Shown here: positions 53,559 through 62,314 of the stretch, piece after piece
Numbering within the stretch: position 1 is the stretch's first letter
How the letters are laid out: the number at the start of each line of letters is the position of its first letter
NCBI RefSeq assembly: GCF_039534975.1
Contig: NZ_BAAAWH010000001.1
Coordinates: forward strand, 2,852,001-2,916,000
Reading direction: 5' to 3'
DNA from: Microbacterium terregens
GTDB taxonomy: Bacteria > Actinomycetota > Actinomycetes > Actinomycetales > Microbacteriaceae
DNA: 64,000 bases
Notes under the pieces: model-generated
What the model saw: the letters and a program-made list of their open reading frames with translations, nothing else
The model's database searches: none
What the model was told of the DNA's origin: nothing
Translations under genes and position numbers: made by a program

Positions 53559-53575
53559 TTCGAGCCCCACGGGGC
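53559..53575 (+). repeat. 17-bp duplicate of the tRNA-Lys 3' end
   Basis: TTCGAGCCCCACGGGGC repeats bases 53459-53475 of tRNA-Lys exactly, 100 bases downstream. The 3' part of a tRNA T-arm is a typical att core for integrases, so this looks like the scar of a lost element or a decayed att site. No integrase gene is present between or beside the copies. Confidence 0.6.
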
Positions 53576-53591
53576 GGTGACGCTTGTCCGG

Positions 53592-54125
53592 TCACAGCGC
53601 GCGGACCATCTCCCGCTCCACGCCATGCGGACCCTCCGAAGTCGCCCCCGTCGCGACGAACCCGGCCCGGACGTACGCGGCGTGCGCGCGAGCGTTGTCC
53701 TCATGCACGTCGAGGGCAAGCTCGATCTGCCCCTGCAGACCGGCCCACTCGCCTGCGGCATCCAGCAGGGCGGGCAGGATGCCGTGGCCGCGGTGGGACG
53801 GACGAATATAGACGGCGACCACCAGAGCGCGACCTGCGACATTCGTGCGGCCGAAGTAGTCCACCGCTCCCGCCTCGGGAATCAACACGGTCGCGGTGCC
53901 GACCCAGTCCCGGCCGACCTCGGCGATGAACTGCGCCGAGGATTCGCTGAGCGCCGCACCGGCGGCCCGTTCGTGCCAGAACGCGGCGGGGCGCGCCTGG
54001 GCCTGTTCCAGCGTCTCCAGGAAAGCCATGCCCGCGGCGGGGTCACGAAGCGCTTCGAGCCGGATGCTGCGCACGCGATCTCCCTCGCTGAGGAGCACGC
54101 GGCGCACCGGTGTCGGGTCAGGCAC
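53592..54125 (-). CDS. GNAT-family N-acetyltransferase
   Basis: Encodes about 177 residues from GTG 54125, which overlaps the nicotinamidase stop; ATG 54152 is a longer alternative. The acetyl-CoA motif A is ALVVAVYIRPSHRGHGILPA (RGxGxxxxL-like), preceded by a beta-bulge strand DWVGTATVLI and followed by motif B LALDVHEDNARAHAAYVRAG and FVATGATSEGPHGVEREM. N-terminal VRRVLLSEGDRVRSIRLEAL is the usual opening for peptide- or amine-N-acetyltransferases. The acceptor is unknown. It is third in a MMPL-nicotinamidase-GNAT run of overlapping genes. Confidence 0.85.
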   Translation of the reverse strand: MPDPTPVRRVLLSEGDRVRSIRLEALRDPAAGMAFLETLEQAQARPAAFWHERAAGAALSESSAQFIAEVGRDWVGTATVLIPEAGAVDYFGRTNVAGRALVVAVYIRPSHRGHGILPALLDAAGEWAGLQGQIELALDVHEDNARAHAAYVRAGFVATGATSEGPHGVEREMVRAL

Positions 54126-54699
54126 CGGACTCGGCAAGGACTGCGCCGGCATGCGCGATCTCGGCGAGCGCCCTCTGACTGGAGTCCGGATGCACACCGG
54201 CCACGAGGTCGGTGAAAACGCGCACGCGGCGCCCGTGCTCGATGGCGTCCAGCGCAGACTGGCGGACGCAGTAGTCGGTCGTCAGTCCGGCGACGTCGAT
54301 GTCGATGATGCCGTGCTGCTCGAGCAGCTGTGAGGCGGTGGTGCCCTCGTCGGTCACGCCCTCGAACAGCGAATACGCGGGTCTGCCCTGACCCTTCTTC
54401 AGGTGGTGCGTGACGGCGGCCGTGTCGAAGCCTTCGTCGTACTCGGCGCCGTACGTCCCGGCGACGCAGTGCACCGGCCACGTGTCGATGAAGTCGGGTT
54501 CGCCGGACGCGAAGTGCCCGCCGTTGTCGTTATCGCCGTCGTGCCAGTCGCGGGACGCGACCACGATCCGGTAGTCACCCGCGTGCGCACGGAGAAACCG
54601 GGTGATCCGCTCGGCGACCGCGTCCCCGCCGACCACACCGAGCGCGCCGCGCTCCGTGAAGTCGTTCTGGACATCGACGATGAACAGTGCTCTGGTCAT
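54118..54699 (-). CDS. pncA: nicotinamidase / isochorismatase-family hydrolase
   Basis: Encodes 193 residues. The catalytic triad is visible: Asp in FIVDVQNDF (D9), Lys in HHLKKGQG and Cys in GLTTDYCVRQSALDA. The metal motif DWHDGDNDNGGHF (D, H, H) is the one of PncA rather than of plain isochorismatases, and EPDFIDTWPVHCVAGTYGAE agrees. It deamidates nicotinamide to nicotinate for NAD salvage. It overlaps MMPL by four bases and GNAT by eight, which is not an obvious functional set. Confidence 0.87.
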   Translation of the reverse strand: MTRALFIVDVQNDFTERGALGVVGGDAVAERITRFLRAHAGDYRIVVASRDWHDGDNDNGGHFASGEPDFIDTWPVHCVAGTYGAEYDEGFDTAAVTHHLKKGQGRPAYSLFEGVTDEGTTASQLLEQHGIIDIDVAGLTTDYCVRQSALDAIEHGRRVRVFTDLVAGVHPDSSQRALAEIAHAGAVLAESGA

Positions 54700-57026
54700 G
54701 AACCGAGGGTACGACGGTACTCCTCGCGTGTCAGGGGGTGCCCAGCGTCGGCGAGCACTTCGGTCGCCGTGTCCGAGGGCGGCGCCGTTTCGTCGCCTCC
54801 GCCTTCATCGCCCGCGGGAAGCTGCGCGCGACCGGTGACTTCGGGTCCGTTCCGCCACAGCTTCGACGGCCACCAGATCGCCCGCCCGATGTCGTATGAG
54901 AGCGCGGGGACGAGAAGCGAGCGCACGATGAACGTGTCCAGCAGGACGCCGAAGGCGACGATGAACGCGATCTGGGCGAGGAACAGGATCGGTATGACAC
55001 CGAGCGCGGCGAACGTCGCGGCAAGGACCAGCCCCGCCGAGGTGATCACACCGCCGGTCGTGACGAGGCCGCGCAGGATGCCGCGTCTGGTGCCGTGCAC
55101 GAGGGACTCCTCCCGCACGCGGGACATCAGGAAGATGTTGTAATCCACGCCGAGTGCGACCAAGAAGACGAAGCCGTACAGCGGCACAGCCGGGTCCGCC
55201 CCGGAGAAGCCGAACACGTTGTTGAACACCAGTGCGCTGACGCCCAGCGCCGTCCCGAACGAGACGACGGTGCTCACGATCAGGATGATCGGCGCCAGGA
55301 TCGAGCGCAGCAGGAGCATCAGGATGAGGAGGATCACGAACAGGATCACCGGGATGATGAGGGTGCGGTCCCGGATCGAGGTGTCGTTCGTATCGACATC
55401 GGTCGCCGTGACGCCGCCGACCAGAGCGGTGCCCTCGCCCAATTCGTCCGCGAACGTGGTCCGCAGCTCGCGTACGGTGTCCTCCGCGATGACCGAGTCC
55501 GCCGTGTCGGTGAGCGTGCCGACGAGCAGCACGTCGCCGTCGACGACGGTCGGTTCCGGCGCGGCGGTTCCGGGCGGGCCCGGGGCGGTGAACACCGGCT
55601 GGCCGGCTTCGATCGCTACCGCTGCCTGACCGGTGGGCGAGTCTTCGGAGACGATGGCGACCGACTCGACGCCGGAGCTGTCGTCGAGAACCCCGACGGC
55701 GTCCACGAGCTGATCGTCCGCGACGATGACGTAGACGGGGCTGCCCGAGCCGCCGGGGAAGTGCTCCGCGAGGACCTCCTGGCCGTCGCGCGCCTGGGAG
55801 GCGCCGAGCACCAGGTCGCTGGAGGGTACGCCGTCGGCCTTGAGCTGCAGCGCACCCGCGCACGCGGCCACCAGCACCAGCGAGGTGATGATCCACACAC
55901 GGCGGGGGTGAAGCGCAACCAGACGCGCCTGCTTCGCCCAGAAGCCCTTGACGGGCTGGCTGAGGTCGTCCGGCAGCTCCGCAGCGGGGTGCTTCGGGAT
56001 GAACGGCCAGAACGCCGCGCGACCGACGAGCGCCAGCAGCGCAGGAAGAAAGGTCAGGGCGGAGAGCATCGAGAACACGATGCCGATCGACGCGATCGGG
56101 CCGAGTGCGCGGTTGGTGGCGAGGTCGGACAGGAGCAGGCAGAGCAGACCCGCGATGACCGTGCCGCCAGAGGCGAGGATCGGCTCGAACGCTCCGCGCC
56201 AGGCGCGCGTGACGCTGTTCCACTTCGTCTCCCCGTCGGCGACGGCCTCTTTGAACCGGGCGACGTAGAGCAGCGCGTAGTCGGTGGCTGCACCGATCAC
56301 GAGGATGAACAGGATGCCCTGCACCTGCCCGTTGAGCACGACGATGCCCGCCTTCGCGAGCCACCACACGGTCAGCAGCGCCACACACAGCGCGAACATC
56401 GAGGTCATGAGCACGAGCACCGGCAACAGCGGCGAGCGATAGACGATGATCAGGATCACGAAGACCGCGCCCAAAGCGGTCAGAAGCAGCAGTCCGTCAA
56501 TGCCGAGGAAGCCGCTGACGAGGTCTGCGGTGAATCCGGCCGGGCCGGTCACCCACCCCTCCAGCCCGTCCGGGAGTTCGGACTCGAGCGTCGCGGCGAT
56601 CTGCTCCACGACCTCGCGGATCTCACCGTCGGTGGCGACCGGGACGAAGATCTGCGCGGCCTGGCCGTCCTCGGAGATCACGGGGGGCGACACGTCGCCC
56701 GAGACGCCGTCCAGCGCGCCTATGTCGGCGGACACCGTCTGCAGGGCGGCGATCTCGTCGTCCGTGAGCGCACTCTCGCCCGCGACGACCACCACTGCCG
56801 GGATGGTGTCTCCCCCGGTGAAGTCTGCGAGACGTTCGCTGACCCGCGTCGCGTCCGCGCTCTGCGGCAGGAATGAGGACTGATCGTTGGTCGAGACCTC
56901 CCCCACCTTGCCGAAGTAGGGCCCGCCGACGGCTCCTCCGACGAGCCAGACGAGGGCGAGCACGATGGGGATGCCGATCCTCAACCACCGGGTCGGCTGA
57001 CGGAGCGCGGTGGGAGATTTCTGCAT
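54696..57026 (-). CDS. MMPL-family (RND) membrane exporter
   Basis: Encodes 776 residues with twelve predicted helices: one, a large external loop, five, a cytoplasmic linker, one, another external loop, five. Conserved parts include QGILFILVIGAATDYALLYV and PLYGFVFLVALGVDYNIFLM, the paired GxxxDYxxx proton-relay motifs, and VLLDTFIVRSLLVPAL. MmpL proteins export lipids or drugs and are powered by the proton gradient. The start ATG lies directly beside a palindrome and has no ribosome-binding site, so the mRNA is probably leaderless. Confidence 0.88.
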   Translation of the reverse strand: MQKSPTALRQPTRWLRIGIPIVLALVWLVGGAVGGPYFGKVGEVSTNDQSSFLPQSADATRVSERLADFTGGDTIPAVVVVAGESALTDDEIAALQTVSADIGALDGVSGDVSPPVISEDGQAAQIFVPVATDGEIREVVEQIAATLESELPDGLEGWVTGPAGFTADLVSGFLGIDGLLLLTALGAVFVILIIVYRSPLLPVLVLMTSMFALCVALLTVWWLAKAGIVVLNGQVQGILFILVIGAATDYALLYVARFKEAVADGETKWNSVTRAWRGAFEPILASGGTVIAGLLCLLLSDLATNRALGPIASIGIVFSMLSALTFLPALLALVGRAAFWPFIPKHPAAELPDDLSQPVKGFWAKQARLVALHPRRVWIITSLVLVAACAGALQLKADGVPSSDLVLGASQARDGQEVLAEHFPGGSGSPVYVIVADDQLVDAVGVLDDSSGVESVAIVSEDSPTGQAAVAIEAGQPVFTAPGPPGTAAPEPTVVDGDVLLVGTLTDTADSVIAEDTVRELRTTFADELGEGTALVGGVTATDVDTNDTSIRDRTLIIPVILFVILLILMLLLRSILAPIILIVSTVVSFGTALGVSALVFNNVFGFSGADPAVPLYGFVFLVALGVDYNIFLMSRVREESLVHGTRRGILRGLVTTGGVITSAGLVLAATFAALGVIPILFLAQIAFIVAFGVLLDTFIVRSLLVPALSYDIGRAIWWPSKLWRNGPEVTGRAQLPAGDEGGGDETAPPSDTATEVLADAGHPLTREEYRRTLGS

Positions 57027-57047
57027 ATCGCTAGCTTAGCTAGCAAT
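57027..57047. promoter_or_regulatory. palindrome fused to the MMPL start codon
   Basis: ATCGCTAGC-TTA-GCTAGCAAT has 9-bp arms with one mismatch and touches the MMPL ATG (57026). Read on the minus strand it contains TAAGCT at -12 to -7 relative to A of ATG, a good -10 for a leaderless transcript. It is likely an operator where a repressor would cover the promoter. Confidence 0.6.
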
Positions 57048-57081
57048 ATCGTCGGGGCGAAATCCCTAGGCTGGAGCGACC

Positions 57082-58047
57082 ATGCTCTCGGCCGTTCTCG
57101 CACTCGTCGGCGCCGTCGTCTACGGGGCGGCCGACTTCCTCGGCGGTCTCGCCGCGAAGCGGCTGCGCTCGATCGTCGTCACCGCCGTCGCCGCGGCATC
57201 CGGACTTGTGGTCCTCGGCGCCGCCCTTCCCCTCGTGGGCGGGACCTGGACGCTCGCGGACGTCGCGTGGGGTGCGCTGTCCGGAGCCATCGGGGTCGTC
57301 GCGATCGCGCTGCTGTACGCATGCCTGGCCATCGGACCGATGAGCATCCTCTCGCCGCTGACTGCGGTCGTCTCGGCGATCGCACCGATGCTCTGGGGCC
57401 TGCTCGTCAACGGCGAGACGCTGTCGCCGGTCGGCTACGCGGGGCTCGGCGTCGCGCTCGTCGCCGTCGTGCTGGTCGGGTTCATTCCGGGCGAGAAGAT
57501 GGTCCGGCCGAGCACGCCAGGGCTGCTCATGGCTGTCGGCGCAGGCCTCGCGATCGGGGCGTTCCTGATCGTGATCGACCAGACCAGCGACCAGAGCGGC
57601 GTGGTGCCGCTCATCCTCAATCGCGGTACGAACCTGGTGATCACGGTCGCCATCGTCGGTGTCTTCGCGTTGCGTGCGCGGGCGAACGGGCGGCCTGCCG
57701 TCTCGGTTGTGGACGTCGCCGGAGCGCGGGTCGGCGCGACCCCCACAGGCCATGCCGACCTGGAGCATGCCGTGCACGATGCTCCGCGGGGGCTCGCGTC
57801 ACCTGCGACGCGAGCCCACGCGTGGTGGCTGGCGATCGGGTGCGGTGTGGTGGATGCCGCGGCCAACGCCATCATGCTGCTCGCGCTGCGCATCGGCGAT
57901 CTGTCGATCGTGTCGGCTCTCACTGCGCTCTACCCGGCCGGAACGATCATCCTCGCGGCGATCGTGCTGCGCGAACGGGTCGCCGGCCTGCAGTGGGCGG
58001 GCCTGGCCCTCGCCCTCGTCGCCGGAGGGATGCTCGCGCTCGGGTGA
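57082..58047 (+). CDS. DMT/EamA-family transporter
   Basis: Encodes 321 residues with ten hydrophobic helices in two EamA repeats: VYGAADFLGGLAAKRLRSIV and MSILSPLTAVVSAIAPMLWG in the first, LRIGDLSIVSALTALYPAGT with LRERVAGLQWAGLALALVAG in the second. A hydrophilic insert of about 45 residues (VDVAGARVGATPTGHADLEH onwards) lies between helices 6 and 7. The substrate is unknown. It is divergent from MMPL (gap 55 bases, shared palindrome), so both may answer to one regulator. Confidence 0.85.
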   Translation: MLSAVLALVGAVVYGAADFLGGLAAKRLRSIVVTAVAAASGLVVLGAALPLVGGTWTLADVAWGALSGAIGVVAIALLYACLAIGPMSILSPLTAVVSAIAPMLWGLLVNGETLSPVGYAGLGVALVAVVLVGFIPGEKMVRPSTPGLLMAVGAGLAIGAFLIVIDQTSDQSGVVPLILNRGTNLVITVAIVGVFALRARANGRPAVSVVDVAGARVGATPTGHADLEHAVHDAPRGLASPATRAHAWWLAIGCGVVDAAANAIMLLALRIGDLSIVSALTALYPAGTIILAAIVLRERVAGLQWAGLALALVAGGMLALG

Positions 58048-58070
58048 GCCTCGTCGGGATCAGGACGGAC

Positions 58071-58466
58071 TCACCCGCGCGAGAACAGCAGCACGGACGA
58101 GACGATGAGGGCGACCACGCCCAGGCCGAGGAATCCGGCCGCCAGGAGCGCGAACGCTCGGACCAGCGGCGAGCCGTGCGTGAACCGCATGCTATTCGCC
58201 CAGCCGCGACGGACGAACACGTCGTACATGCCGGCGCTGCCGACCGCGCGGACCTGTTCGGGAGTGAGCGGCGCCTCGTTCACGCCGCCGTCTTCCCCGA
58301 ACCAGCGCACCACGGGACCGTGCTCCGTCGGCTCCACCACTGCACGAACCGGCACCCACGTCCCATCGAGGAGGTACGCGATCAGCGCGACCCCCGCCAG
58401 CAGCGCGCCGGCACCGAACCCCACCCATGTGAAGATCTCGATGACCGCGTCGATCGCTGTGTCCAT
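58071..58466 (-). CDS. hypothetical membrane protein with two helices
   Basis: Encodes 131 residues. A first helix FTWVGFGAGALLAGVALIAY, a soluble segment of about 60 residues with WVPVRAVVEPTEHGPVVRWF and MYDVFVRRGWANSMRF, and a second helix ALLAAGFLGLGVVALIVSSV. The middle is probably outside the fold of any family I recognise, though similar proteins are frequent in Microbacteriaceae. It is convergent with the DMT gene. Confidence 0.72.
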   Translation of the reverse strand: MDTAIDAVIEIFTWVGFGAGALLAGVALIAYLLDGTWVPVRAVVEPTEHGPVVRWFGEDGGVNEAPLTPEQVRAVGSAGMYDVFVRRGWANSMRFTHGSPLVRAFALLAAGFLGLGVVALIVSSVLLFSRG

Positions 58467-58569
58467 GTCGCTGAGCCACCCCTGTCGCTGATCCTAGATC
58501 AGGGGCTGCCGACCCTTCGTCCATCGGCGCGACCTGGGCGAATCGAACCGTTGCCCATTCATCACCTGA

Positions 58570-59565
58570 TCAGGCGGCGGGATCGTTGCCTCTTGCGGTT
58601 GCGGCGTTGCGTTCGGCGAGCCGGGCGAATGCCTCACTGAGTTCCGGCGGTCCGACGACCTGGATGTCGGTGTCGAAACGATTGAGGGCGGCGGCGAGTG
58701 CGACCCAGGACCAGGAGCCGACTTCAAGGCTGCACCGTCCGGAGCCGAGGTCTTCGACGATCCCGTCGCCCGCGAAGGGGAGGACGTAGCTGGCGGGGCG
58801 ACCGAGGATGACTTTCCCGGTGCAGGGCCATTGATCAGTGCGTTCGGAGCCTTTGAAGCGGGCGGAGACGTACTCGGATACGTCGCCGCCCGGTATCTCG
58901 CGCGGCGTGAACCGTGGTCCGGTCGGGGTGCGGGGTGCGATGCGGTCGGCACTGAAGATGCGCCAGTCGTCGTGGTGAAGGTCCCAGGCAACGAGGTACC
59001 AGCGCCCGTGCGAGGTCACCAAATGGTGCGGTTCCACCCGACGCGGAGGTGCTGCGTCAGAGGTGGCGTCAGGGCGTCCGCTGGCGTATTCGAACCGCAG
59101 CACCTCCGAGGATCGGGCCGCCGTCGATAGCGCGATGAGGACGTCCGGGGAAACCGACGTGGGCGCTGCGTCGCCGCCGCGGCTCGGGATCGTCGTGAAT
59201 TCGAGTGCATTCAGGCGATGCCGCAGGCGGGACGGCATGACCTGCCGCACGGTGGTCAGGGCACGGAGGGCTGCCTCCTCGATGCCGACGCCGGTCACCG
59301 TCGCCGCTCGCAAGGAGACAGCCAGTGCGATCGCCTGGTCATCGTCGAACAGCAGTGGGGGCAGCTCGCTGCCGGCATCGAGGCGGTACCCGCCATCCGC
59401 CCCCATCGTCGCCCGGATGCTGTACCCCATCTCCCGGAGACGGTCGACGTCGCGGCGCACCGTGCGGTGGCTGATGCTCAGCCGCTCGGCGAGCAGCGAG
59501 CCCGGCCAGTCGCGTCGAGTCTGCAGAAGCGACAGCAGAGTCAGCAGCCGGGAGGTCGTGGTCAC
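58570..59565 (-). CDS. WYL-domain transcriptional regulator (YafY type)
   Basis: Encodes 331 residues. An N-terminal helix-turn-helix (LLTLLSLLQTRRDWPGSLLA, RLSISHRTVRRDVDRLREMG) with a GGYRLDAG wing is followed from about 140 by a WYL ligand domain (HHLVTSHGRWYLVAWDLHHD, FSADRIAPRTP) and a C-terminal WCX extension. WYL domains bind small effectors or nucleic acid; this YafY group commonly controls a divergent single gene. The divergent PhnB-like gene begins 104 bases away and is the best candidate target. Confidence 0.87.
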   Translation of the reverse strand: MTTTSRLLTLLSLLQTRRDWPGSLLAERLSISHRTVRRDVDRLREMGYSIRATMGADGGYRLDAGSELPPLLFDDDQAIALAVSLRAATVTGVGIEEAALRALTTVRQVMPSRLRHRLNALEFTTIPSRGGDAAPTSVSPDVLIALSTAARSSEVLRFEYASGRPDATSDAAPPRRVEPHHLVTSHGRWYLVAWDLHHDDWRIFSADRIAPRTPTGPRFTPREIPGGDVSEYVSARFKGSERTDQWPCTGKVILGRPASYVLPFAGDGIVEDLGSGRCSLEVGSWSWVALAAALNRFDTDIQVVGPPELSEAFARLAERNAATARGNDPAA

Positions 59566-59668
59566 TTCTTCAGATTAGTCGGCGACTAGGACAGAAAGCG
59601 TCCTACATGACCAGGAGACTGAATGTCGTCAGGGAAACACCCCGCCGTTGTCCTCACTAGGAGCAGAC

Positions 59669-60130
59669 ATGTCCATTCAGACCACCACCCACCTGAACTT
59701 CCGTGGCGACGCCCGAGCGGCACTGGAGTTCTACCAGTCCGTGTTCGGCGGGCACACCGTCATCAACACCTACTCAGACCTCGGTATGCCGGCCGAATCG
59801 CCGGGCGCCGACAAGGTCGTGTTCGGTCTCGTGGCCGCGGAGAACGACTTCCGGGTGATGGGCTACGACATCCCCGGCCAGACCGAGGGCTCGATCGCCG
59901 GCGGCGGCTCGACTCGCCGTGAGAACAACACCACGGTGACCGACCAGGCACTGTTCGTCTCGATCGGTTCCGACACCCTCGATGAGCTCCAGGGCTACTG
60001 GGATGCGCTGTCGGTCGGCGCCGTGATCGTCGAGCCCCTGGCCGCATCGGCGTGGAGCGCCGGGTTCGGCATGCTCACCGACCGTTTCGGTGTCACCTGG
60101 AGCGTCAGCGTCGCCAACACGGCCGAGTAA
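59669..60130 (+). CDS. PhnB-like VOC-family protein
   Basis: Encodes 153 residues from ATG 59669 behind CTAGGAGC. It starts TTTHLNFRGDARAALEFYQS and VFGGHTVI, the usual PhnB opening, with DKVVFGLVAAENDFRVMGYD, ALFVSIGSDTLDELQGYWDA and the closing SAGFGMLTDRFGVTWSVSV. The first ligand position is H8-L-N-F. Members are often named 3-demethylubiquinone methyltransferases by mistake; true function is unknown. It is divergent from the WYL regulator and followed by a strong terminator. Confidence 0.85.
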   Translation: MSIQTTTHLNFRGDARAALEFYQSVFGGHTVINTYSDLGMPAESPGADKVVFGLVAAENDFRVMGYDIPGQTEGSIAGGGSTRRENNTTVTDQALFVSIGSDTLDELQGYWDALSVGAVIVEPLAASAWSAGFGMLTDRFGVTWSVSVANTAE

Positions 60131-60139
60131 CGCTCCATT

Positions 60140-60178
60140 CGATGCGGCGCGGACATCGAATGCGTCCGCGCCGCATCG
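60140..60178 (+). terminator. 15-bp perfect hairpin after the PhnB-like gene
   Basis: CGATGCGGCGCGGAC (60140-60154) pairs with GTCCGCGCCGCATCG (60164-60178). The next 370 bases up to the dipeptidase gene hold no convincing gene; the only notable item is a palindrome GATGGATCCATC at 60335-60346. Confidence 0.75.
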
Positions 60179-60549
60179 CACCACAACCTCTTCACCACAC
60201 GCCGGAGCAGCCTCAGATCTTCAACGTGCCGCAGAGGTGCGCACGCTCCGGGCCGAGGTCGCAGAACACGTCGCGCACACATCGTGCGCCCGCGCGGCCT
60301 GCTGCATACGCTCACGCAACATCGCGGGATGTCGGATGGATCCATCGATCGAGAGGAACCAGCCGTGCAGCACCCCCCACTCGATGTTTCAGAGAAGCAG
60401 AGTCCGTCGGACGCTCGCAGACCCGTCGGAGACACCTCGGTCAAGCGACGCGAGGATGACATCCGCGGCGCGCGTGTAATCCTCGGGTCGCGTCGGACGA
60501 TCCCTGGGACCGATGTGCGGGTGCGGTCATGCTTCCTAACCTCGAAATC

Positions 60550-61190
60550 ATGACAGTCCTGCTCGCCGACCCGCAGATCGCGGCCATTCCCGCGCGTGAG
60601 AACGGTGACCCGCTCGTCGATGTCACGTCGTTCGGCCTCCTCTACACGGGCGACGGAGATGCGGGGCGTTACGTTCGCCACGCCCTGGCGCTCCGCCTCG
60701 CGAGTGCGCAAGCGCAGCTCCCCGGAGGCATACAGCTGCTCATCCGTGAGGGGCACCGCAGTCCGGAGGACCAGGAGGGCATCTTCTCCCGATACTCGCA
60801 GTCGCTCCGCCGTGAGATGCCGGGGCTCGACGAGTTCTCGCTGCGTCGCCTCACCAGCCGCTTCGTCTCGCCCATCGGCGTCGCACCCCACGTGGCCGGA
60901 GCGGCCGTCGATCTCACGCTCGCGGACGCGTCGGGCGCTCCGCTGTGGATGGGGACTCCCATCGACGCGACGCCGGAGAGAGCCGCAACGCGTGCGCGTT
61001 CGACGCCGCGAACATCAGCGCGAACGCGCGCGTGAACCGCGGAATGCTGGCTTCCGCGCTCGAGGCACAGGGGCTCGTGAACTATCCGACCGAGTGGTGG
61101 CACTGGAGTTACGGTGACCGGTACTGGGCGTACGCGACGGGTGCCGACCACGCGATCTACGCACCGGTCGCTCGGAGGGCCGCGGCATGA
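60550..61190 (+). pseudogene. VanX-like D-alanyl-D-alanine dipeptidase with a one-base frameshift
   Basis: From ATG 60550 the frame encodes an M15D peptidase up to about residue 143: LLIREGHRSPEDQEGIFSRY (active-site arginine region), then APHVAGAAVDLTLADASG with zinc ligands His and Asp, and APLWMGTPIDATPE. It then drifts into TRARSTPRTS and stops at 61035. The frame one base over carries the missing end, SRNACAFDAANISANARVNR and NYPTEWWHWSYGDRYWAY with catalytic Glu and third zinc His (EWWH), stopping at 61190. One lost G near 60976-60982 explains it. Intact, it would hydrolyse D-Ala-D-Ala. The end overlaps the racemase start by four bases (ATGA). Confidence 0.8.
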
Positions 61191-62314
61191 GCGTCGGTGC
61201 CTCATTGCTGGCGCGAACGAGTGCCACTCCCCTCCTGGAGGTCGACCTCGGGGCGGTCGGCTCGAACGTCCGCACGCTCGCCAGCCTGACCCCCGGGCAG
61301 ATCATGGCCGTCGTCAAGGCCGACGCGTTCGGGCACGGGGCCGTCCCCGTCGCACACACCGCGCTGGCGAACGGCGCAGCGAGCCTCGGTGTGGCGACCC
61401 TCGCCGAGGCGCAGGACCTGCGGGACGCGGCCATCACAGCCCCGGTGCTGAGCTGGCTGAATCCCGTGGACGCGCCGTTCGACGACGCGCTGCGATCGAA
61501 CATCGACCTCGCCGTGCCGAGCGTCGCACACCTGTCCGCGATCTCGACGGCGGCGGTCCGCACCGGCGGCGTCGCGCGGGTTCACCTGCACATCGACACC
61601 GGCATGAACCGCGATGGCGCGGCACCCGAGGAATGGAACGCTCTGGCGTCCGCCGCCCGGCGCGCGGAGCAGTCGGGCGAGGTCAGCGTCGTCGGTGTCA
61701 TGTCGCACCTTCCCTCGGCAGGCAGCCCCCACCACCCCTCCACCTCCATCGGGCGTGAGCGCTTCATCGATGCTGCGCGCAGACTCCGCCGCGCGGGACT
61801 GCGTGCGACCACCCTGCACCTGGCGGCGACCGAGGCGACCCTGCATCACCCCTCGACCCACTTCGACCTCAGCCGCATCGGTGCAGGTCTCTACGGCATC
61901 GGGGCCGCCCTGCGGCCCGCACTGCGGTTGACGGCGCCTGTCATCGGCGTCCGTGACGTACCGCGGGGAAGCGGAGTCGGGTACGGGCACGCGTGGACCG
62001 CGGAACGTGCGACGCGGCTCGCGCTCGTGCCACTGGGATACGCCGACGGCATCCCCCGGATTGCCGGAGCCGTCGCCGAGGTGGCGTTGCACGGGCACCG
62101 CCGCCCGCTCGCCGGGACGGTGTCAATGGACCAGATCGTCATCGACGTCGGCGACATGCCGGTGCACCTCGGGGATCGCATCACCGTGTTCGGCAACGGC
62201 GACGACGGTGAGCCCACGGTCGCCGACTGGAGCCGGTGGGCCGGCACGCTCCCGCACGAGATCATGACCGGGCTGGGCGCCCGCGTCGGCCGCAGCTACG
62301 GGGGAATCCGATGA
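61187..62314 (+). CDS. alanine racemase-family enzyme (possible VanT racemase half)
   Basis: Encodes 375 residues. PLP lysine in MAVVKADAFGHGAVPV, LHIDTGMNRDG, SRIGAGLYGIG, and the catalytic tyrosine in GVGYGHAWTAE and SMDQIVIDVG of the C-terminal beta domain are all present. Alanine racemases make D-alanine; the homologous domain of VanT makes D-serine. It overlaps the dipeptidase and the ligase genes by four bases each. A D-amino acid made here would feed the ligase. Which amino acid is used cannot be decided by eye. It might be a second copy beside a housekeeping alr elsewhere. Confidence 0.88.
   Translation: MSVGASLLARTSATPLLEVDLGAVGSNVRTLASLTPGQIMAVVKADAFGHGAVPVAHTALANGAASLGVATLAEAQDLRDAAITAPVLSWLNPVDAPFDDALRSNIDLAVPSVAHLSAISTAAVRTGGVARVHLHIDTGMNRDGAAPEEWNALASAARRAEQSGEVSVVGVMSHLPSAGSPHHPSTSIGRERFIDAARRLRRAGLRATTLHLAATEATLHHPSTHFDLSRIGAGLYGIGAALRPALRLTAPVIGVRDVPRGSGVGYGHAWTAERATRLALVPLGYADGIPRIAGAVAEVALHGHRRPLAGTVSMDQIVIDVGDMPVHLGDRITVFGNGDDGEPTVADWSRWAGTLPHEIMTGLGARVGRSYGGIR

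Noticed and set aside
54118..57026. MMPL-nicotinamidase-GNAT as a novel functional operon
   Set aside because: The genes overlap, but overlap is common in this genome and no shared substrate is evident; tight packing alone is not evidence of a system.
60335..60346. GATGGATCCATC palindrome, sharing TGGATCCA with the GntR candidate operators
   Set aside because: Only the central eight bases agree and the flanks differ from ATTGGATCCAAT; one match at this length can be chance.
60284..60553. 89-codon frame between the PhnB-like gene and the dipeptidase gene
   Set aside because: No ribosome-binding site, charged low-complexity translation, no recognisable motif; the region is probably promoter DNA.
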